Positions 55,129 through 64,000 of a DNA stretch of 64,000 bases are shown here, piece by piece. The notes below the pieces were generated by a model. The model was given only the letters and a program-made list of their open reading frames with translations, did not search any database and was not told the origin of the DNA. Where the stretch lies: assembly GCA_036763105.1 (NCBI GenBank), contig JBAIYS010000002.1:1-64000 (forward strand), in the 5' to 3' direction. Every line of letters begins with the position of its first letter. Within the stretch, counting starts at the first letter, position 1. Both the position numbers and the translations under genes were made by a program. The stretch is from Peptococcaceae bacterium 1198_IL3148. GTDB lineage: Bacteria; Bacillota; Desulfotomaculia; Desulfotomaculales; Desulfohalotomaculaceae.

Positions 55129-56340
55129 GTGTTAACCGGCAAAAAAATTACACTTGGAATCGCCGGAGGTATCGCCGTATATAAAGTGGCAGAATTGGTC
55201 AGTGGTTTAATTAAAAAGGGTGCCGTCGTTAAAGTAATTATGACCGAGGGAGCCCAAAAATTTGTGCAGCCGTTGACATTTTCCGCCCTTACAGGTCACG
55301 ACGTTTATACAGATACGTTTAATTCTCCCCGCAGTGGTGGGGTAACCCATATAGAATTGGCCCAACGGGCGGACTTGTTTGTGGTGGTTCCGGCCACCGC
55401 CAATATTATTGGCAAAGTGGCTTCCGGTATTGCCGATGATTTGTTATCAACGGTGCTGTTGGCAGCCGATTGCCCGGTAATTATTTGTCCTGCCATGAAT
55501 ACAGTGATGTACAAAAACCCAGTGGTGCAGCAGAATATTGCCAAGCTGCAACAACTGGGTTACCACTTTATAGGGCCAAATTGCGGTCGCTTGGCTTGCG
55601 GAACCGAAGGGCCTGGGCGAATGAGTGAACCCGGCGAAATATTAAAGTACATTGCAGGTTTTTTCCAGCCCGGCGATCTGCAGGGCGTCAATATATTGGT
55701 TTCCGCTGGACCCACCAGGGAACCGGTGGATCCGGTGCGTTTTATCACCAACCGCAGTTCTGGTAAAATGGGTTACAGTATTGCTAAAGTAGCATTGCAG
55801 CGGGGAGCCAACGTGACATTGGTCAGTGGCCCGGTTAATTTGTCGCCGCCGGCGGGGGTAGAATTGATCAAGGTGGAAACTGCCCAGCAAATGCACACTG
55901 CCATGCTGGAGCGCTATGACGCTGCAGAAGTGGTGATTAAATCTGCCGCGGTGGCCGACTATCGCCCGCTACAAGTGGCGGACAAAAAAATTAAAAAAAC
56001 CGCTGATGATTTAACTTTATCCATGGTAAAGAACCCAGATATTTTGGCAGAGCTGGGCCAGTTAAAAAAGCATCAAATTTTAGTGGGCTTTGCTGCCGAA
56101 ACCAATGATTTAGACACCTATGCTCGGGAAAAACTGCACAAAAAGAATCTAGATCTGTTGGTGGCCAATAATGTTGCCAGCCCCGGCGCTGGTTTTGATG
56201 TGGACACCAATGTGGTTTCTTTATACTACCGCCACCAGCAGGTAGAGCACCTGCCGCTGATGGATAAACAACAGGTGGCCCAGCGAATATTAGATGGGGT
56301 GGTGGCCCTTTTGGCTGCCCGCAGGGATGGCAAAGGTTAA
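55129..56340 (+). CDS. coaBC: Bifunctional phosphopantothenoylcysteine decarboxylase/synthetase
   Basis: The 403-residue enzyme carries out two steps of coenzyme A synthesis. CoaC (about 1-185) has the FMN-binding GIAGGIAVYK, catalytic His in GGVTHIELAQRAD, PAMNTVMY, and the substrate-flap Cys in RLACGTEGPGRM. CoaB (about 190-400) has SAGPTREPVDPVRFITNRSS and VGFAAETND. GTG 55129 follows GGGGG. Confidence 0.96.
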   Translation: MLTGKKITLGIAGGIAVYKVAELVSGLIKKGAVVKVIMTEGAQKFVQPLTFSALTGHDVYTDTFNSPRSGGVTHIELAQRADLFVVVPATANIIGKVASGIADDLLSTVLLAADCPVIICPAMNTVMYKNPVVQQNIAKLQQLGYHFIGPNCGRLACGTEGPGRMSEPGEILKYIAGFFQPGDLQGVNILVSAGPTREPVDPVRFITNRSSGKMGYSIAKVALQRGANVTLVSGPVNLSPPAGVELIKVETAQQMHTAMLERYDAAEVVIKSAAVADYRPLQVADKKIKKTADDLTLSMVKNPDILAELGQLKKHQILVGFAAETNDLDTYAREKLHKKNLDLLVANNVASPGAGFDVDTNVVSLYYRHQQVEHLPLMDKQQVAQRILDGVVALLAARRDGKG

Positions 56341-58543
56341 GTTGCTGGGGCAATATGCTGAGGTGGTGGTTGAGGTGCCCAGCCGTCAAGTGGATCGCCC
56401 CTTTCACTATCGGGTACCAGAAAGTTTACAACCACTGTCGGTGGGTAGCCGGGTGCTGGTTCCCTTTGGCAATCGGACGATAGCTGGCTATGTGATGGGC
56501 TACTCTGACCCGCCAACGGCGGTAAAAATTAAGGACATAAAAGCGGTGGTGGGCGGAGGACTATCGCCTGAATTAATGGAGTTAGCCCGGTGGCTGGCTA
56601 AGAAATATCTGTGTACTTTATCCGAAAGTTTACACTGTGTATTGGGGCCGGGCCGAGAACCCAAAAAGGTGCCCCAGGGCTTGTTTGCGGCAATAAGTGA
56701 TGCTCAGTTAGTGAAGCTTAAACTAACTGCCAAACAACAGCAGGTTATGGAGCAAGCGTTGGCTCATCCTGGATTAAACAAAACTGAACTGGCCCAAATA
56801 TCATCAGTGTCCACTGCCACTGTGACCACTTTGATTAAAAAAAATCTGTTGCGGTGGTCCAGCCGGACTGATGTTGGGGCCGAACAGGCAACAGAACCGT
56901 TGCCACAGCTGACTGAGGAACAAAGGCAAGTATTAGGTGCCATTGCTGTTGCTGTAGACGAAGAGGCTTACTCTGCTTTTTTACTGCATGGTGTCACTGG
57001 CAGCGGTAAAACCGAAGTATATCTCAATATTATTGCCCGGGTGCTAAGCCAAAACAGACAGGCCATTGTGCTGGTGCCAGAAATTTCTCTGACACCCCAA
57101 ATGGTGTCGATATTTAAAAAGCGGTTTGGCAATGCAGTGGCGGTATTGCACAGTCGCCTTTCCGATGGAGAAAGGTATGCCGAAAGGGAGCGCATTGAAC
57201 AGGGCCAGGCCCAGGTGGTTTTAGGCGCCCGTTCGGCAATTTTTGCGCCGGTACCTAAATTGGGCATAATTATTATAGATGAAGAACATGAGCCTTTGTA
57301 TAAACAGGAAGAAAACCCCAAGTACCATTGCCGGGACGTGGCGTTACACCGGGCCAAATTAAATAACGCGGTAGTTATTTTAGGCAGTGCCACCCCAGCC
57401 TTAGAAAGCTATTGTCGCACCGAAATTAACGGCCCCTATCAACTGTTGTCTATGACCAAAAGGGTGGCGGATCGGCCACTGCCGGAGGTGGCAGTGGTGG
57501 ATATGCGCGAAGAGATGGCCAGCGGCAATAAAAGCATTTTTAGCCGGGCACTGTTAAATAAAATGGCCGTCAGGTTGGAGAAACAACAGCAGGTGGTGCT
57601 GTTTATTAATCGCCGGGGTTATGCCACTTTTATTGTTTGTCGCCAATGTGGCGAGGTGCTAAAATGTCCCCATTGTGATATTTCTTTAACCTACCACAAT
57701 GATGGTGTGTTGCGCTGCCATTACTGCAATTACCAGCGGCCCACTCCAAAAAAGTGTCCCCATTGCCAAAGTGATGCCATTGGCTTTTTTGGGGTTGGTA
57801 CCCAACGGGTGGAAGAGGAAGTGAGAAGGTTCTTTCCCCAGGCCAACGTGTTGCGGATGGATGGAGACACCACCAGTCGCAAGGGCGCTCACCAAGAAAT
57901 ATTGGACGCCTTTAAAGCCGGTGAGGGCGATGTGTTGGTGGGTACCCAAATGATTGCTAAGGGTTTAGATATTCCTGGAGTGACACTGGTGGGGGTGGTA
58001 AGTGCCGACACCATGTTGCATATGCCAGACTTTCGGGCGGCGGAACGCACTTTTCAGTTGCTGACCCAAGTGGCGGGCCGAGCGGGCAGAGGGGTGAATG
58101 TCGGAGAAACCATTATTCAAACCTATAGCCCCGAGCACTATAGTATTGTCACCGCCCAAAGCCATGATTATGCCGGCTTTTATAATAAAGAAATGAATCT
58201 ACGACGGGCGCTGAAATATCCACCTTTTTATTATCTGTCCCGGATATTAATTACCGGCGAAGATGAACAACTGGTGGAAGTGGTGGCTAAGCAACTTAAA
58301 GACATTTTGGCCCAGACGGTGGCAAAGGTACCTAGCGAACAGCAAGCCATGGTATTGGGCCCTGCTCCAGCGGCTTTATCTAAGGTGCAAAAGAAATATC
58401 GGTGGCAAATAATGATTAAGGCCCGCACTTTGGTCGCCACCCGGGCTATAACTGGTAACGGGGTTAAGCAGTGGGAGGAAAATAATCGGTTGAGAAACAG
58501 AGTTTCTGTTAGCATAGATATGGAACCTCAATTTTTAATGTAG
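56327..58543 (+). CDS. priA: Primosomal replication-restart helicase PriA
   Basis: The 738-residue PriA recognises stalled forks and loads the replicative helicase. It has the N-terminal DNA-binding domain (EVVVEVPSRQVDRPFHYRVP), Walker A GVTGSGKTEVYL, DEEHEPLYKQEE, and eight zinc-ligand cysteines in pairs (CRQCGEVLKCPHC, CHYCN, CPHCQ). ATG 56327 overlaps coaBC by 14 bases; the TTG at 56342 after AAAGG is an alternative. Confidence 0.96.
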   Translation: MAKVKLLGQYAEVVVEVPSRQVDRPFHYRVPESLQPLSVGSRVLVPFGNRTIAGYVMGYSDPPTAVKIKDIKAVVGGGLSPELMELARWLAKKYLCTLSESLHCVLGPGREPKKVPQGLFAAISDAQLVKLKLTAKQQQVMEQALAHPGLNKTELAQISSVSTATVTTLIKKNLLRWSSRTDVGAEQATEPLPQLTEEQRQVLGAIAVAVDEEAYSAFLLHGVTGSGKTEVYLNIIARVLSQNRQAIVLVPEISLTPQMVSIFKKRFGNAVAVLHSRLSDGERYAERERIEQGQAQVVLGARSAIFAPVPKLGIIIIDEEHEPLYKQEENPKYHCRDVALHRAKLNNAVVILGSATPALESYCRTEINGPYQLLSMTKRVADRPLPEVAVVDMREEMASGNKSIFSRALLNKMAVRLEKQQQVVLFINRRGYATFIVCRQCGEVLKCPHCDISLTYHNDGVLRCHYCNYQRPTPKKCPHCQSDAIGFFGVGTQRVEEEVRRFFPQANVLRMDGDTTSRKGAHQEILDAFKAGEGDVLVGTQMIAKGLDIPGVTLVGVVSADTMLHMPDFRAAERTFQLLTQVAGRAGRGVNVGETIIQTYSPEHYSIVTAQSHDYAGFYNKEMNLRRALKYPPFYYLSRILITGEDEQLVEVVAKQLKDILAQTVAKVPSEQQAMVLGPAPAALSKVQKKYRWQIMIKARTLVATRAITGNGVKQWEENNRLRNRVSVSIDMEPQFLM

Positions 58544-58552
58544 GTTAAAGCA

Positions 58553-58645
58553 ATTATGAATTCTAAATTATGAATTGTGAATGATTAGTTCTAAAGTAAC
58601 CATTCCTAATTCAAAATTCCTAAATTCATAATTGAAATTACCATT
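58553..58645. repeat. AT-rich imperfect inverted repeat (dispersed hairpin element)
   Basis: TTATGAATTCTAAATTATGA then ATTGTGAATGATTAG faces CTAATTCAAAATTCC then TAAATTCATAATTG, so the two sides fold back on each other. This AATTATGAATT-type element is of a kind widely repeated in clostridial intergenic regions. Here it separates priA and def. Confidence 0.6.
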
Positions 58646-58709
58646 TGCAAGAACGTTAACGGAAAATTTAACTACTAATAATTTTGTGAACCAACAGGAG
58701 GTAATTAAC

Positions 58710-59165
58710 ATGGCGGTGTATGAAGTGGTGAAAAACGGTGACCCCATCCTGCGTGAAAAGGCAGCGACGGTGCCGAAAATTACACCTAACATTATAAAGT
58801 TACTTGATAACATGCGGGATACCATGTATGCCAGTAAAGGAGTGGGTTTAGCAGCTCCGCAAATTGGTATTTCCAAACGGGTAGTGGTGGTAGATATTGG
58901 TGAAGGGTTAATTGAGCTGATTAACCCTGAGATTATCGAAGGTAGCGGCGTGGAGACTGATTACGAAGGCTGCTTATCCATTCCCGGCATCATTGGCGAA
59001 GTGTCAAGGGCCAGTGCGGTGATCGTTAAAGCTTTAAATCGGGATGGCCAGGAAGTGCAATATAAAGCTAAAGGATATTTGGCCCGGGCCTTTCAACATG
59101 AAATAGACCATTTGGAAGGCATTTTGTTTATTGACAAGGCCAAAAACATTAGGAAGGAAGAGTAA
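58710..59165 (+). CDS. def: Peptide deformylase
   Basis: The 151-residue metalloenzyme removes N-formyl from nascent proteins. Its motifs [19 protein letters not shown] (Cys metal ligand) and [12 protein letters not shown] (two His ligands and Glu) are complete. ATG 58710 follows AGGAGGT; the longer frame upstream lies in the repeat. It is followed after 6 bases by fmt, its natural partner. Confidence 0.97.
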   Translation: MAVYEVVKNGDPILREKAATVPKITPNIIKLLDNMRDTMYASKGVGLAAPQIGISKRVVVVDIGEGLIELINPEIIEGSGVETDYEGCLSIPGIIGEVSRASAVIVKALNRDGQEVQYKAKGYLARAFQHEIDHLEGILFIDKAKNIRKEE

Positions 59166-59171
59166 AATATA

Positions 59172-60104
59172 ATGCGTATTATCTACATGGGGACACCGGA
59201 TTTTGCAGTACCCTGTTTAGAAGCCATTGTTGAACACAATCACCAGGTGGTGGGTGTGGTCACTCAGCCCGATCGTCCCAAGGGGCGGGGCAAAAAATTG
59301 CAACCACCACCGGTAAAGGTGACGGCAGAGGCCATGGGAATACCGGTATATCAGCCAGAAACAATCAAGACACCGGAATTCATGGCATTATTAAAAGAAT
59401 TCAATCCCCAATTGATAGTGGTGGTGGCCTATGGCAAAATATTGCCGCCGGAAATTTTGCACTTACCTCCATTGGGCTGTGTCAATGTGCATGCTTCGTT
59501 GCTGCCTAAGTATCGGGGCTCGGCGCCAATTCATTGGGCTATAATTAACGGGGAACAGCAAACTGGTGTTACCACCATGTATATGAATGAGGGTATGGAT
59601 ACCGGGGATATGATTCTCTCCGCTGCCACCGATATCACAGATGCGGACACAGTGGGGACACTTCATGATCGGTTGGCCACGATGGGAGCAACGCTTTTGG
59701 CCGAAACGTTACAACTGATTGCCCAGGGCAAAGCGCCGCGGATACCCCAAAAGGATGCCGAGGCTTGCTACGCACCGATGCTTAAAAAAGAACATGAGCT
59801 AATTCAATGGCAACGGTCTGCGGTAGCAATAAAAAATCATATCCATGGACTAAACCCTTGGCCCGGTAGCTATACCACTTTGGCAGGTAAAGTGTTAAAA
59901 TTATGGCGGGCAGAGTTGGTGCCAGGAAATGGTGGAGAACAACCAGGGACCGTTGTTAGTGTGAAAGACAACCAGGTGGTGGTCCAAACCGGTGAGGGCC
60001 TGTTGGCGTTGACAGAACTGCAGTTGCAAGGTGGTAAAAGGCTCAGTGCCCGAGAGTTTCTCTGCGGGAAAAAGTTGACCCCCGGTATCAAACTGGGAGT
60101 TTAG
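59172..60104 (+). CDS. fmt: Methionyl-tRNA formyltransferase
   Basis: The 310-residue enzyme formylates initiator Met-tRNA. It has MRIIYMGTPDFAVPCLEAIV, the catalytic CVNVHASLLPKYRGSAPIHW and the C-terminal OB-type domain. Def and Fmt act on opposite ends of the formyl cycle. Confidence 0.97.
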   Translation: MRIIYMGTPDFAVPCLEAIVEHNHQVVGVVTQPDRPKGRGKKLQPPPVKVTAEAMGIPVYQPETIKTPEFMALLKEFNPQLIVVVAYGKILPPEILHLPPLGCVNVHASLLPKYRGSAPIHWAIINGEQQTGVTTMYMNEGMDTGDMILSAATDITDADTVGTLHDRLATMGATLLAETLQLIAQGKAPRIPQKDAEACYAPMLKKEHELIQWQRSAVAIKNHIHGLNPWPGSYTTLAGKVLKLWRAELVPGNGGEQPGTVVSVKDNQVVVQTGEGLLALTELQLQGGKRLSAREFLCGKKLTPGIKLGV

Positions 60105-60118
60105 AGGTGGAGCACAAC

Positions 60119-60904
60119 ATGATTACCGAATCAGCAGTTAATAAACCCCAAGCGAAAAAAAGACTGTTTATTGGCCTGTTGGCCGTCAGTGTAATTGCAG
60201 TTTTGGGACTGGCTATCTTATTATGGTATTTGATGTCCCATCCCACAACTGTGTTACAACAGGTATTATTGGTGCTATTAATTGGTAGTATATTAATAAC
60301 ACTGGTGGCGGTGGCCTTTGGCATTGGTGGTATTGTTTTGACCATTTGGTTGGCTAAGACCATTACCCCACTGCAACCATTGATGAGGGTGGCCATGAGT
60401 TTACTGTTTCCGGTGGTAATTGGCTTGGGGCACGTCTTTAACATTAATACCGACAAAATAAAAAGTTCCTTTATTGAGGTCAATAACCAGTTGGTGCGGA
60501 CTAAGGAATTTAGTTTAAAACCAGAACAACTGTTGGTATTGGCTCCCCATTGTTTGCAAAAGAGCAGTTGCCCACACAAAATTACCACTAACATCAACAA
60601 CTGTAAAAGATGTGGCGGTTGTCCGGTGGATAAACTTTTGGCGGTGCGGGAACGGTATGGTGTTAATATCGGTTTGGCCACCGGCGGTACGCTGGCCCGC
60701 AAATATGTTAAGGAATACCGACCAAAAGCGATAGTGGCCATTGCTTGCGAACGGGATTTGGTCAGTGGTATTCAAGATTCTACCCCCATACCGGTGTTGG
60801 GAGTGTTAAATGATCGACCCTTTGGTCCTTGCTTTAATACCCAAATATCGGTACCGAGACTAGAAGAAGCGATAAGATATTTTTTATCCGCAGAAGAAAT
60901 TTAA
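60119..60904 (+). CDS. DUF116 membrane protein
   Basis: The 261-residue protein has two N-terminal transmembrane helices (about 18-38 and 48-78) and a soluble DUF116 part with HCLQKSSCPHKI, NNCKRCGGCPV (a Cys cluster likely to bind metal or Fe-S) and IVAIACERDLVSGI. The family is typical of this gene cluster in clostridia and its function is unknown. ATG 60119 follows GAGGTGGAG. Confidence 0.92.
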   Translation: MITESAVNKPQAKKRLFIGLLAVSVIAVLGLAILLWYLMSHPTTVLQQVLLVLLIGSILITLVAVAFGIGGIVLTIWLAKTITPLQPLMRVAMSLLFPVVIGLGHVFNINTDKIKSSFIEVNNQLVRTKEFSLKPEQLLVLAPHCLQKSSCPHKITTNINNCKRCGGCPVDKLLAVRERYGVNIGLATGGTLARKYVKEYRPKAIVAIACERDLVSGIQDSTPIPVLGVLNDRPFGPCFNTQISVPRLEEAIRYFLSAEEI

Positions 60905-60917
60905 AGGTGGAAAAATC

Positions 60918-62288
60918 ATGTCCAATGTAAATGCTAGGGAAATGGCTTTAATGGCGTTAAAATCAGTTGAGGAAGAGGGCGCCTATGCTAATTTAGCTTT
61001 AAATAGAGTGCTGGAAAAATATAAACCAGAAAAGCTTGATCGGGCCTTTGCCACAGAAATTGTCTATGGCTCATTGCGCACCATGAATACTCTGGATTGG
61101 GTGATATCACGGTTTCTACAGCAACCATTGGCGTCACAAACGGTTTGGGTAAGAAATATTTTACGCATTGGTACATACCAATTAATCTATATGGATAAAG
61201 TCCCGGCGGCGGCCGCCTGCAATGAATCAGTGGAATTGGCCAAAAAATATGCCAATCCTGGGGTGGTTAAGTTTGTCAATGGCGTGCTGCGCAATATTAC
61301 CCGCAACCTAGACAACTTAGACTATCCCGATATTGAGAGTGATCCGGTAAGCCATGTGGCGTTAAAATATTCGCATCCTCGCTGGATGGTGGAAAGATGG
61401 TTAAAGGAATATGGGGTTGAGCAGACCATAGAGCTCTGCAAGGCTAACAATCTGACGCCCCCAAACACCATCCGTACCAATACGCTGCGCATCAGTCGGG
61501 AAGCTTTAATTAACCTGTTGCAAGCTGAGGGCGTAAAGGTGCAAAAGACTAAATACGTTTCCGAAGGCTTAAAAATAGATGGTTTTTTATCTTTCCGTCA
61601 TTTGGAAGCCTTTCAACAGGGGTTGTTTCAAATACAGGATGAAAGCTCAATGTTAGTGGGTCATGCTCTCAACCCAGCCCATGGTTCCCGGGTAATTGAT
61701 GCGGCGGCGGCCCCCGGTGGTAAGTCCACCCATATTGCTCAATTGATGGAAAACACCGGTTTGATATTATCCTTTGATATTCATCCGCATAAACTAAAGT
61801 TGATTGAAGAGAATTGTCGCAGGTTGGGCATTACCAATGTCAAAGTAAGCGTGGGCGATAGCCGAGAAATAGCTGCTGATTTACACAATTGGGCAGACTA
61901 TGTATTGCTGGATGCCCCTTGTTCCGGATTAGGGGTATTGCGCCGCAGACCTGATGCCCGGTGGCGTAAAGAGGCTTACCAAATTCCGGCAATTGTTAAA
62001 TTGCAACGGGAAATGTTGGAAAGTGTCAGTAAATGTGTGCGGCCAGGTGGGGTGTTGGTCTACAGTACCTGTACCATTACCTATGAAGAAAATTTGGGGC
62101 AGGTCAAATCCTTTTTAAAGGAACATGACGAATTCATTTTAGAGGACTTAACACCGTTATTGCCAGCCAATATGGCCAACGAGCCAGATATAGCCAAAGG
62201 TTATGTTCAATTGCTACCCCATGTGCACGGTATGGACGGTTTCTTTTTAGCCCGTATGCGAAAAAGAGGATTAAGTCATAAGCTGTAG
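60918..62288 (+). CDS. rsmB: 16S rRNA m5C967 methyltransferase
   Basis: The 456-residue enzyme has an N-terminal NusB-like domain (REMALMALKSVEEEGAYANL) and a SAM methyltransferase with DAAAAPGGKSTHIAQLM, DAPCSGLGVLRRRPDARW (catalytic-cycle Cys) and YSTCTITYEEN (nucleophile Cys). ATG follows AAAGGTGG, 13 bases after DUF116. Confidence 0.96.
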   Translation: MSNVNAREMALMALKSVEEEGAYANLALNRVLEKYKPEKLDRAFATEIVYGSLRTMNTLDWVISRFLQQPLASQTVWVRNILRIGTYQLIYMDKVPAAAACNESVELAKKYANPGVVKFVNGVLRNITRNLDNLDYPDIESDPVSHVALKYSHPRWMVERWLKEYGVEQTIELCKANNLTPPNTIRTNTLRISREALINLLQAEGVKVQKTKYVSEGLKIDGFLSFRHLEAFQQGLFQIQDESSMLVGHALNPAHGSRVIDAAAAPGGKSTHIAQLMENTGLILSFDIHPHKLKLIEENCRRLGITNVKVSVGDSREIAADLHNWADYVLLDAPCSGLGVLRRRPDARWRKEAYQIPAIVKLQREMLESVSKCVRPGGVLVYSTCTITYEENLGQVKSFLKEHDEFILEDLTPLLPANMANEPDIAKGYVQLLPHVHGMDGFFLARMRKRGLSHKL

Positions 62289-62318
62289 AATAATAAATTA
62301 ATTTTAAGAGGCGGTATT

Positions 62319-63365
62319 ATGGCCAAGCTAAACCTGAGGGATTTAAATTTGCAAGAGATGGAAGCATTGATTGTAGATTTAGGAGAACAAAAATTCAGAG
62401 CGAAACAAATTTGTCAATGGATACTGCAGCATGGGGTTACCGATTTTGACCAGATGACTAATATTGGCAAAGGTTTACGCCAGAAACTGCAAGATGTTGC
62501 TTATTTAGGTGGCCTGGAGGTGCTGGCTAGACAAACGGCATCCAGTGGCGACACAGTAAAATACTTATTTGGTTATCCCGATGGTGAAGCGGTTGAAAGT
62601 GTGCTAATGCGGCATTCCTATGGCCGATCTGCCTGCGTTTCCACTCAGGTTGGTTGTCGGATGGGTTGCCGTTTTTGTGCTTCTACAATTGCCGGAGTGG
62701 TGCGTAACCTGAGCAGTGGCGAAATATACGATCAAGTGTTGGCCATCCAAAGGGATAGTCAAGAGCGGGTAAGCCATGTGGTATTAATGGGGTCTGGAGA
62801 ACCACTGGATAACTATGAACAGACAATCAAATTTATCCGCAATATTGCCGAACCCTATGGCTTGAATATCAGTTACCGCCATTTGACCCTAAGCACTTGT
62901 GGCATTGTGCCGGGTATTAAAAAATTGGCCCAAGAAAAAATGGCCATTACGCTGGCGGTGTCATTGCATGCCCCCAATGATCAGTTGCGCAACCAGATTA
63001 TGCCCATTAACCGGCGCTACCCGCTTTCGCAGTTAATTCCTGCCTGTAAAGAGTATGTAGAGATTACCGGCAGAAGAATTACCTTTGAATACTCACTGAT
63101 GAAGGGGGTCAACGATGGTGTTACCCATGCCGATGAGTTGGGGCAGTTGCTCAAGGGGATGCTGTGTCACGTCAATTTAATTCCTATCAACCCGGTTAAG
63201 GAACGTGGTTTTGAACGCACCGCTTCCCCGCAAATTATGCAATTTCAAAAAAACTTGGAAAGACACGGTGTCACTGCCACCGTTAGAAAAGAGATGGGGG
63301 CCGATATAGATGCTGCCTGTGGCCAATTGCGCAGGCGGGTCAGTACCAACCCCCAGCATAAATAA
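62319..63365 (+). CDS. rlmN: Dual-specificity 23S rRNA/tRNA adenine-C2 methyltransferase
   Basis: The 348-residue radical SAM enzyme methylates A2503 of 23S rRNA and A37 of some tRNAs. Its [4Fe-4S] motif CRMGCRFCAS, GSGEPLDNY and the C-terminal acceptor Cys in DIDAACGQLR are visible. ATG follows AGAGGCGG. Confidence 0.97.
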   Translation: MAKLNLRDLNLQEMEALIVDLGEQKFRAKQICQWILQHGVTDFDQMTNIGKGLRQKLQDVAYLGGLEVLARQTASSGDTVKYLFGYPDGEAVESVLMRHSYGRSACVSTQVGCRMGCRFCASTIAGVVRNLSSGEIYDQVLAIQRDSQERVSHVVLMGSGEPLDNYEQTIKFIRNIAEPYGLNISYRHLTLSTCGIVPGIKKLAQEKMAITLAVSLHAPNDQLRNQIMPINRRYPLSQLIPACKEYVEITGRRITFEYSLMKGVNDGVTHADELGQLLKGMLCHVNLIPINPVKERGFERTASPQIMQFQKNLERHGVTATVRKEMGADIDAACGQLRRRVSTNPQHK

Positions 63366-63386
63366 GTTATTAAAGAGGTGAAGAGT

Positions 63387-64000
63387 GTGGGCCTCTTTTC
63401 AGGATTGGAAGGTAATCTTGAAAAATATATCGAAGGATTTTTTAAGGATAAATTTAAAAGCAGGGTACAGCCGGTGGAAATTGCTAAGCAATTGGCCAGG
63501 GAAATGCGCAATAATCGGCGGATCAGCGTCAGCAATACCTATGTACCCAATGAATATACCGTTATTTTGCATCCCGAGGACTGGGAGAGTATTGGTGCCT
63601 TTAACCAACTACTGTCCTTGGAATTACAGGATTATTTGCTGCAAAAGGCAGAAGAAAAGGGTTTTACCCTGGTGGGTCAACCACTGGTGACGGTAGAAAA
63701 AAATGAAGAAACCGCTGCGGGCAATATTGTGGTTAAGGCAAACTTTGGTGAAGCAGTACCGGTGAATTTAGAATCGCTTCGCAAAGAGCAACCGGTGGTG
63801 GATGAAGCAGAGGTGGAGCACACCCAGATGTTTAAGCCGATCAAGGAAACGGCACCACTACCGAAGCCCGATGTGACTCCAGCTCGGTTAACTGTGGAAG
63901 CTGGCCGCGATGCCGGTAAGTTTTTTATTCTCAACAGTCAGCAAATTGACATTGGTCGTCGGGAATTAAACGATATTGTGTTGAAAGATCCCAGTGTCTC
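63387..64000 (+). CDS. FhaA-like protein (DUF3662 + FHA domain), cut by window end
   Basis: GTG 63387 follows AGAGGTGAAG. The first 204 residues comprise a DUF3662 domain (MGLFSGLEGNLEKYIEGFFK, then VQPVEIAKQLAREMRNNRRI), a linker of about 50 residues, and the first half of an FHA domain (KFFILNSQQIDIGRR, DIVLKDPSVS). FHA domains bind phosphothreonine, so Ser/Thr kinase signalling genes are expected to follow. The 3' end lies outside the window. Confidence 0.93.
   Translation, partial: MGLFSGLEGNLEKYIEGFFKDKFKSRVQPVEIAKQLAREMRNNRRISVSNTYVPNEYTVILHPEDWESIGAFNQLLSLELQDYLLQKAEEKGFTLVGQPLVTVEKNEETAAGNIVVKANFGEAVPVNLESLRKEQPVVDEAEVEHTQMFKPIKETAPLPKPDVTPARLTVEAGRDAGKFFILNSQQIDIGRRELNDIVLKDPSV

Noticed and set aside
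58553-58645. An open frame before def (from 58632)
   Set aside because: It lies in the AT-rich repeat; AGGAGGT and family length fix the def start at 58710.

Overview
The window looks like the chromosome of an anaerobic, low-to-mid GC Firmicute of class Clostridia, most like the Desulfotomaculum/Peptococcaceae lineage. The reasons are AGGAGG-type ribosome binding sites with frequent TTG and GTG starts, SLH-domain secreted proteins, an LL-diaminopimelate aminotransferase (dapL) beside dapF, and the conserved block yicC-remA-gmk-rpoZ-coaBC-priA-def-fmt-DUF116-rsmB-rlmN. This placement is an inference from gene content and order; no species is claimed.

Layout. 1-2.2 kb: the 3' end of a 5S rRNA gene, then a decayed two-component/ABC transporter locus (response regulator fused by deletion to a permease tail, an intact histidine kinase, and a 5'-truncated membrane protein). 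2.2-5.1 kb (minus): tryptophanase, an NSS-family transporter and a 44-residue basic protein, which read as a tryptophan uptake/indole operon. 5.3-16.9 kb: PadR regulator with a short SEDS protein, a Na/phosphate symporter, a pseudouridine synthase cut by an in-frame TGA, a GntR-controlled ABC exporter with a striking operator, a GNAT enzyme, a YcdB-SLH surface protein, a broken anti-sigma-like gene and rqcH. 17-22.1 kb: a Ca2+-type P-ATPase, rhodanese, macrodomain protein and AlkD-type glycosylase.

22.3-33.6 kb: a complete type I-B CRISPR-Cas locus in the order cas6-cas8b-cas7-cas5-cas3, array (33 repeats, 32 spacers), cas4-cas1-cas2. The array lies between the effector and adaptation modules. 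A solitary degenerate repeat that keeps the leader-proximal end sits just upstream of cas6 and may encode a crRNA-like regulator. This is the most interesting part of the window.

33.9-39.1 kb: ferredoxin-nitroreductase, DUF5131 and flavodoxin-like proteins, then an XRE/ImmA-type repressor-protease pair diverging from three small genes. 39.1-49.2 kb: a Fur-box promoter in front of a DUF3793 pseudogene, DUF2325, tag, a lipase-like hydrolase, a small zinc ribbon, a WYL regulator, a chemoreceptor, uppP, DUF4236 and MATE proteins. 49.5-64 kb: housekeeping genes for lysine/cell-wall precursors, translation and RNA modification, ending inside an FHA-domain gene.

A theme across the window is initiation at codons other than ATG/GTG/TTG. 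At least four genes (rhodanese, cas8b, cas5, DUF5131) have a strong ribosome binding site placed in front of ATA or CTG, with the family's conserved N-terminus beginning exactly there. A fifth case (ATC/ATT at 38394) is likely. A second theme is gene decay: six remnants or interrupted genes are visible.
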